Below, one piece after another: positions 7,545 through 10,230 of a stretch of 10,230 nucleotides of DNA. How positions within the stretch are numbered: the first letter of the stretch is position 1; each line of letters starts with the position of its first letter. The notes under the pieces were generated by a model. That model worked only from the letters and a program-made list of their open reading frames with translations, was not told where the DNA came from and did no database searches. Origin of the DNA: DATARH01 sp036264235 (GTDB lineage Bacteria; Pseudomonadota; Alphaproteobacteria; ATCC43930; CGMCC-115725); assembly GCA_036264235.1 (NCBI GenBank), contig DATARH010000040.1:1-10230 (forward strand). The letters run 5' to 3'. The translations under genes and the position numbers were made by a program.

Positions 7545-7599
7545 AACAGCGAAATAACAGCGGCGGAACAGCGAGATAACAGCGAAAGATCAGCGCAAA
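7545..7599. repeat. 11-bp tandem direct repeat, five copies
   Basis: AACAGCG recurs at 7545, 7556, 7567 and 7578 with an exact 11-base period, and a fifth degenerate copy (ATCAGCG) starts at 7589. The unit is roughly AACAGCGRRAT. The fifth copy leads into GCAAATCTGCAAC (7595-7607), which is repeated exactly at 7627-7639; GAGATAACAG is also present twice (7573-7582 and 7616-7625). Repeats spaced by about one helical turn could bind a protein on one face of DNA, but slippage would also explain them. Confidence 0.8.
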
Positions 7600-7679
7600 T
7601 CTGCAACTTTTAGCGGAGATAACAGGGCAAATCTGCAACACTCGGCGACGACTCGCTCCATCCTTCTCTCGATACTCCC

Positions 7680-7699
7680 GCGCCTGTTTGCGCCTGTTT
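7680..7699. repeat. Tandem 10-bp duplication GCGCCTGTTT
   Basis: GCGCCTGTTT occurs back to back at 7680-7689 and 7690-7699. Its core CCTGTTT occurs again at 7750-7756, and inverted as AAACAGG at 7777-7783, where the last two form a 7-bp stem around a 20-base loop. Confidence 0.75.
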
Positions 7700-7789
7700 T
7701 TGGTAAAGATTTTTAGGCGTCGCCACTACCCGGCTCCGTCAGCTCATCCCCTGTTTCACCTGATAAAGCTGGCGAAAAACAGGCCCCCG

Positions 7790-7806
7790 CAGGGTCCCAA
7801 ACCCTG
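7790..7806 (-). other. Short stem-loop in the predicted SOS transcript
   Basis: CAGGGT (7790-7795) and ACCCTG (7801-7806) form a perfect 6-bp stem around a 5-base loop. On the - strand it lies about 30 bases after the predicted start of the SOS-controlled transcript. A run of five T follows about ten bases further on (7779-7775), loosely resembling an early terminator. Confidence 0.4.
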
Positions 7807-7842
7807 TCGCAGCTGAAAGACTCGGTCGCAGCCACGATCGCC

Positions 7843-7874
7843 AATATATGTCATGTCCGGAACATATCAAGAAC
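7843..7874 (-). promoter_or_regulatory. LexA (SOS) box over a minus-strand sigma-70 promoter
   Basis: The + strand reads GAAC (7860-7863), ATATCAA, GAAC (7871-7874). GAAC-N7-GAAC, or GTTC-N7-GTTC on the other strand, is the established LexA operator of alphaproteobacteria. On the - strand it coincides with TTGATA (7870-7865, 5 of 6 to the -35 consensus), 16 bases, then TATATT (7848-7843, 5 of 6 to the -10 consensus). The LexA box therefore covers the -35 element, the classical repressor arrangement. Transcription would run leftward from about 7836. No recognisable gene starts within the next 400 bases in that direction; the nearest gene on the strand is the SDR at 7395. Confidence 0.75.
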
Positions 7875-7967
7875 AAACACGCAGAGCAGCCATTCAAAAC
7901 TTTCGTGGCGCAATACCCGCTAGTCCGTCCTCCGCGAACGAGCGCGCATCCCATTGTCTAGGTCGGC

Positions 7968-8180
7968 TCATATAAAGCCGGGCTTCTCCGGGAGCGCGAA
8001 ATACTCCGAGGTCGATGCGAAGCACGGCCTGCCGTTCTCATCCACGTCCAGGTCGTCGGGGTCTGAACCGTCCGTATCGTAGTCGCAAAGCTTGACGCGG
8101 ACGATGACTCCCGGTGGCGCCACCACATCAACAACCGTCGCCAAGCCATCTTCAACTTCGACCGTAATGGTTACGTCCAT
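7968..8180 (-). CDS. Small acidic protein of unknown function
   Basis: A 70-residue protein not assigned to any family. ATG 8180 is chosen over GTG 8189 because GGGAG (8195-8191) lies at the right distance from the ATG and would be too close to the GTG. The first half is beta-like and regular (VTITVEVEDGLATVVDVVAPPGVIVRVKL). The second half is strongly acidic, with DYDTDGSDPDDLDVDENG at 35-52, and ends in aromatic residues (EYFALPEKPGFI). Similar short proteins with a DYD--G--P-DLD-DE-G stretch occur, as I recall, in plasmid and island accessory DNA, without known function. It is divergent from the endonuclease gene, with 97 bases between the two start codons, so it may share a control region with it. 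A role as DNA mimic or regulator is speculation. Confidence 0.65.
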   Translation of the reverse strand: MDVTITVEVEDGLATVVDVVAPPGVIVRVKLCDYDTDGSDPDDLDVDENGRPCFASTSEYFALPEKPGFI

Positions 8181-8277
8181 CTGCGCCACTCCCGAGGATT
8201 GGTGCTTGCGTTTGGATTAGGGGTCAAATTCGATAGATTGCTGAGCGTGCCGAACCGCGGTCGAGGCAGAGACGCAC

Positions 8278-9009
8278 ATGTTGGACGCATTGCGGGCAAG
8301 AGGTTTCGAGATCGAATTCCATTCGCATGCTCTTTCGATCCTCTCTGTCGACTTCCCAACCGCTTTGACCGAAATCGAATCGGTTCTCGCACAAACTTCG
8401 GTCGCCATACGGGAGATTGTGGGGTCCGGTGGTGGCGAGGCCGCTGGCACTCAGCGCATCCGCAGAGCACTGGCAGAGCAGGGCTGGGTGAAGAAGAATT
8501 TCGTCATCAGAAAAATTGTGAACGATGTCGAGAGGGAGGCCACCAGCCACGAAATTGATCACGTGAAAAGTTTCCAGAATGGAACCCTCGCGCTTGAAAT
8601 CGAGTGGAACAACAAGGACCCGTTCTTTGATCGCGACCTGGAGAATTTCAAGAGATTGCACGCTGAGGGGGCGATCTCTGTCGGCATCATTGTCACCCGC
8701 GGGACAGCACTGCAGGAGGCATTGAGGCCTGCCGTGCTTCGCTTCGCGACTGATCATCAGATCACATCATTCGATGATCTTGCTGGGTTTAGCGTGATTC
8801 CGACGCCTCGGCAGCGCCGGGAAATCGAGCGCCGTACTACTGCGGGGCGGCCATTCACAGATGCTTGGGCCTCCCATTTCGTTTCCGATAAATTTGGTGA
8901 AAGCACCACCCATTGGCGTAAACTCCAAGACCGAGTTCGACGCGGCGTGGGCAATCCCTGTCCGTTACTGCTGCTTGGCCTTTCAGATCAGGTGATCAGC
9001 TTCGAATGA
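8278..9009 (+). CDS. Type II restriction endonuclease, BglII/BstYI-like family
   Basis: A 243-residue predicted restriction enzyme. The family match rests on EIDHVK (92-97), then ALEIEWNNKDPFFDRDLENFKRL (105-127), GAISVGIIVTR (131-141), FGESTTHWRKL (206-216) and CPLLLLGL (228-235). This order and spacing are those of BglII/BstYI-type enzymes, whose founders cut AGATCT and RGATCY; the target here cannot be read from sequence. The PD-(D/E)xK-type active site is probably D94 with E107 and E109 (E-x-E where BglII and BstYI have E-x-Q). ATG 8278 has a modest GAGG (8263-8266) as ribosome site. Codon use is less GC-rich than in flanking genes: 8521-8580 has 29 G or C of 60. Its last 27 bases overlap the 3' end of the opposing methyltransferase gene, which marks them as a restriction-modification pair. 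Confidence 0.88.
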   Translation: MLDALRARGFEIEFHSHALSILSVDFPTALTEIESVLAQTSVAIREIVGSGGGEAAGTQRIRRALAEQGWVKKNFVIRKIVNDVEREATSHEIDHVKSFQNGTLALEIEWNNKDPFFDRDLENFKRLHAEGAISVGIIVTRGTALQEALRPAVLRFATDHQITSFDDLAGFSVIPTPRQRREIERRTTAGRPFTDAWASHFVSDKFGESTTHWRKLQDRVRRGVGNPCPLLLLGLSDQVISFE

Positions 9010-9648
9010 CGGAGCTTTACCCGCCGCTTGTGCGCGCGAATTGTGCGCGTATGTTTTCCATGTCGGCTGGTACGTGTCGTCCGCCTGATTCCCCCACACG
9101 TTCCAATTCGGCCGCGTGCCGCGGGCGAACAACTCGAGGTAGGGACCGGACGAGCAGGCTTCGATGATCGGATAGATTTCGTCGGGCTTGCGGCTGTGCT
9201 CGCGCTTTCGTGTCGAGAGATAATTCACCTGCCGGCGGCCGGCGGCGCGGGTGCGTGCATTCTTGCCACGCACACCGAACAGCACGAGTTCGGTGACATT
9301 GCGGAAATAGAATCCGACGCCGCGACCGTCACTGCCGCCATCCTTGCGGATTTTGTGCCAAACGATGTTGGACTTGTAGGTGAAGCCCCACGCCTGCATC
9401 ACCGATAATCCTTGCGGCAACAGCGCGTTCGGACACCACAGGTAGAGGTGACACACCGGCGCGGCGATATCGGGAACCGGCAACGCCTCGATTTCCTCGA
9501 AACTCATCGTGCCGTAGCGGCTCAGGCGGCGGTGCTCCGGCGCGACCTTGCCGGTCTTGTTCTGAAATCGCCACGGCGGGTCGGCGAGGATCGTCCCGAA
9601 GCGACGGCTCTCGGCGAAGGACAGTAGATCAGCCGCCGCCGTGCCCAT
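8983..9648 (-). CDS. MT-A70 family adenine-specific DNA methyltransferase
   Basis: A 221-residue methyltransferase expected to transfer a methyl group from S-adenosylmethionine to N6 of adenine, protecting host DNA from the adjacent endonuclease. It has ILADPPWRF with the DPPW catalytic motif (23-26), HLYLWCPNALLPQGL (67-81), WGFTYKSNIVWHK (87-99), FRNVTELVLFGVRG (115-128), STRKREHSRKPDEIYPIIE (145-163) and the SAM-pocket region YLELFARGTRPNWNVWGNQ (170-188), all as in the MT-A70 family. ATG 9648 is preferred over ATG 9720: AGGAG (9659-9655) precedes it by six bases, and the longer version would be translated through the predicted promoter and operator. The founders BglII and BstYI have other kinds of methylase partners, so this pairing is notable. 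Tail-to-tail overlap with the endonuclease is 27 bases. Confidence 0.9.
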   Translation of the reverse strand: MGTAAADLLSFAESRRFGTILADPPWRFQNKTGKVAPEHRRLSRYGTMSFEEIEALPVPDIAAPVCHLYLWCPNALLPQGLSVMQAWGFTYKSNIVWHKIRKDGGSDGRGVGFYFRNVTELVLFGVRGKNARTRAAGRRQVNYLSTRKREHSRKPDEIYPIIEACSSGPYLELFARGTRPNWNVWGNQADDTYQPTWKTYAHNSRAQAAGKAPSFEADHLI

Positions 9649-9671
9649 GCCACGCTCCTGGGTTGTTTTGA

Positions 9672-9684
9672 TGCGTCTGACGCA
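9672..9684 (-). promoter_or_regulatory. Perfect 6-1-6 inverted repeat, putative methyltransferase operator
   Basis: TGCGTC, one base, GACGCA is an exact inverted repeat centred on 9678. It begins one base after the predicted transcription start of the methyltransferase gene (about 9685) and ends 12 bases before its ribosome site. This position would let a bound protein block transcription. Binding by the methyltransferase itself or by another regulator is a guess. Confidence 0.45.
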
Positions 9685-9691
9685 CGACACG

Positions 9692-9720
9692 GTTGTATGC
9701 CATGCAGCGACGCTGATCAA
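9692..9720 (-). promoter_or_regulatory. Candidate sigma-70 promoter for the methyltransferase
   Basis: On the - strand TTGATC (9720-9715, preceded by C as in alphaproteobacterial -35 elements) is followed by exactly 17 bases and TACAAC (9697-9692). Each matches its consensus at four of six positions. The predicted leader is about 37 bases and contains AGGAG before ATG 9648. Confidence 0.45.
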
Positions 9721-9780
9721 GAGCCTTGTTCTTGGTTAGTTCGTCCGGCCGGGTCAAGTGTCTCCGGCTTGCCGGCTCAC

Positions 9781-9799
9781 ACGGCGGGTGACCCGCCGT
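9781..9799 (-). terminator. Hairpin at the stop codon of the acyl-CoA synthetase gene
   Basis: ACGGCGGG (9781-9788) and CCCGCCGT (9792-9799) form a perfect 8-bp stem with a 3-base loop. On the - strand the stem begins within the TAA stop codon of the acyl-CoA synthetase. No T-run follows, but a strong GC stem in this place is likely a terminator or 3' stabiliser, and it would insulate the methyltransferase gene from read-through. Confidence 0.5.
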
Positions 9800-10230
9800 T
9801 AGGCCGCGATGCCCTTGCCGTCGTAGAGCGAATCGAGGGCGGCGCCGTAGGCGTCGCGCACCGCGTGGCGGCGCACCTTTAGGGTCGGCGTCATCTGGCC
9901 GTTGGCGACGCTGAACGCCTCGCCGGCGATCACGAAGCGGCGCACCCGCTCGGTCTGCGGCAGGCCCTCGTTGATCCGCGTCACCGCCTCGCTGACCGCC
10001 TTGTGGAAGTCGGGGTCGCCGGCCAGCGCCGGCAATTCGCAGGCGACGCCGCGCTGGGCGGCGTATTGCGCGGCGAATTCCGGGTCGGGCACGACGATCG
10101 CGGCGAGGAACGGGCGGCGGTCGCCGACCACCATCGCCTGGGCGATCTCCGGCGCCAGCGTCAATTCGCCCTCGACCCGCGCCGGCGAGATCATGTCGCC
10201 GCCGGAATTCTTGATGAAGTCGCGCTTCCG
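9799..10230 (-). CDS. Long-chain acyl-CoA synthetase (AMP-forming), C-terminal part (partial)
   Basis: The gene runs off the right edge, so only about 143 C-terminal residues are visible and the start is missing. Acyl-CoA synthetases of this type activate fatty acids with ATP and CoA through an acyl-adenylate. The fragment begins RKRDFIKNSGGDMISPARVE, the hinge and A8 region of the adenylating superfamily with the long-chain (FadD15-like) NSGGD-ISP signature. Then come EIAQAMVVGDRRPFLAAIVVPD and, near the end, NGQMTPTLKVRR, which carries the conserved A10 lysine that contacts the adenylate. It ends at TAA (9801-9799). The SDR at 6613-7395 is the next conserved metabolic gene on the same strand, so the two may once have been adjacent. 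Confidence 0.92.
   Translation of the reverse strand, partial: RKRDFIKNSGGDMISPARVEGELTLAPEIAQAMVVGDRRPFLAAIVVPDPEFAAQYAAQRGVACELPALAGDPDFHKAVSEAVTRINEGLPQTERVRRFVIAGEAFSVANGQMTPTLKVRRHAVRDAYGAALDSLYDGKGIAA

Larger units (their letters stand above)
7396..7967. other. Long non-coding stretch with repeats and an SOS promoter
   Basis: No convincing gene lies in these 572 bases. From left to right there is a small hairpin (CGAAAA at 7474-7479 with TTTTCG at 7489-7494), the 11-bp tandem array and related direct repeats (7545-7639), and a tandem 10-bp duplication (7680-7699). Two further stem-loops follow (7750-7783 and 7790-7806), then the LexA box and minus-strand promoter (7843-7874). Open frames here (7426-7641 and 7739-7954, both -) have no ribosome site or family resemblance, and the array period of 11 would break a coding frame. 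Base composition is clearly more AT-rich than in the SDR gene. A 40-codon frame from GTG 7835 to TAA 7713 on the - strand follows the SOS promoter, but there is no independent evidence that it is translated. Confidence 0.7.

Noticed and set aside
7545..7639. CRISPR-like array
   Set aside because: Repeat units are 11 bases with no spacers between them, and no cas genes are present.
7426..7641. Minus-strand 71-codon open frame
   Set aside because: It runs across the 11-bp tandem array, whose period is not a multiple of three, and it has no ribosome site or recognisable motif.
7713..7835. Minus-strand 40-codon frame starting at the predicted SOS transcript start
   Set aside because: It would be leaderless from GTG with no supporting evidence; it is kept only as a possibility in the SOS finding.
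7739..7954. Minus-strand 71-codon open frame
   Set aside because: It crosses the LexA box and promoter and lacks a ribosome site; the composition looks non-coding.
8212..8239. Possible endonuclease promoter TTGGAT-N16-TAGATT
   Set aside because: Only three and four of six positions match the consensus; too weak to list as a feature.
9028..9408. Plus-strand 126-codon open frame
   Set aside because: It lies wholly antisense to the methyltransferase gene, which carries all the motifs.

Overview
The window looks like the chromosome of a high-G+C alphaproteobacterium, most likely in the Hyphomicrobiales (Bradyrhizobium/Xanthobacteraceae-like). The reasons are strong GC bias at third codon positions, the ctaG-ctaE-DUF983-SURF1 block typical of that order, a rhizobial-type small helical protein, and an alphaproteobacterial LexA box of the form GAAC-N7-GAAC. 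This placement is inference from gene content; no marker gene settles it.

Left part (1-6171, all + strand): the 3' end of ctaG (Cox11, CuB insertion), ctaE (cytochrome c oxidase subunit III), a small zinc-ribbon membrane protein (DUF983) and SURF1 form the tail of an aa3-type oxidase operon. An M32 carboxypeptidase is coupled to it by an ATGA overlap. After a 127-base gap with a candidate promoter and a perfect hairpin come egtB and egtD, overlapping by 4 bases, for ergothioneine biosynthesis. A GC-rich hairpin follows egtD.

Middle (6172-7395): an intergenic stretch with a long-range 11-bp inverted repeat, a 53-residue helical protein (+), and a convergent short-chain dehydrogenase (-).

Right part (7396-9798): an accessory module lies between the SDR and the 3' end of a long-chain acyl-CoA synthetase, both on the - strand. 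It holds a 572-base non-coding stretch with an 11-bp tandem repeat, short direct repeats and a LexA-type SOS box sitting on a well-formed minus-strand promoter that has no recognisable gene. Next come a small acidic protein (-) and a type II restriction-modification pair: a BglII/BstYI-type endonuclease (+) and an MT-A70-family adenine methyltransferase (-), which overlap tail to tail by 27 bases. The methyltransferase has a candidate promoter with a perfect inverted repeat at its predicted transcription start, which suggests autoregulation. The module visibly drops in G+C around the endonuclease and looks like a defence insertion between two lipid-metabolism genes.

The most interesting items are the restriction-modification pair with its convergent overlap and putative operator, and the orphan SOS promoter with its neighbouring repeats.
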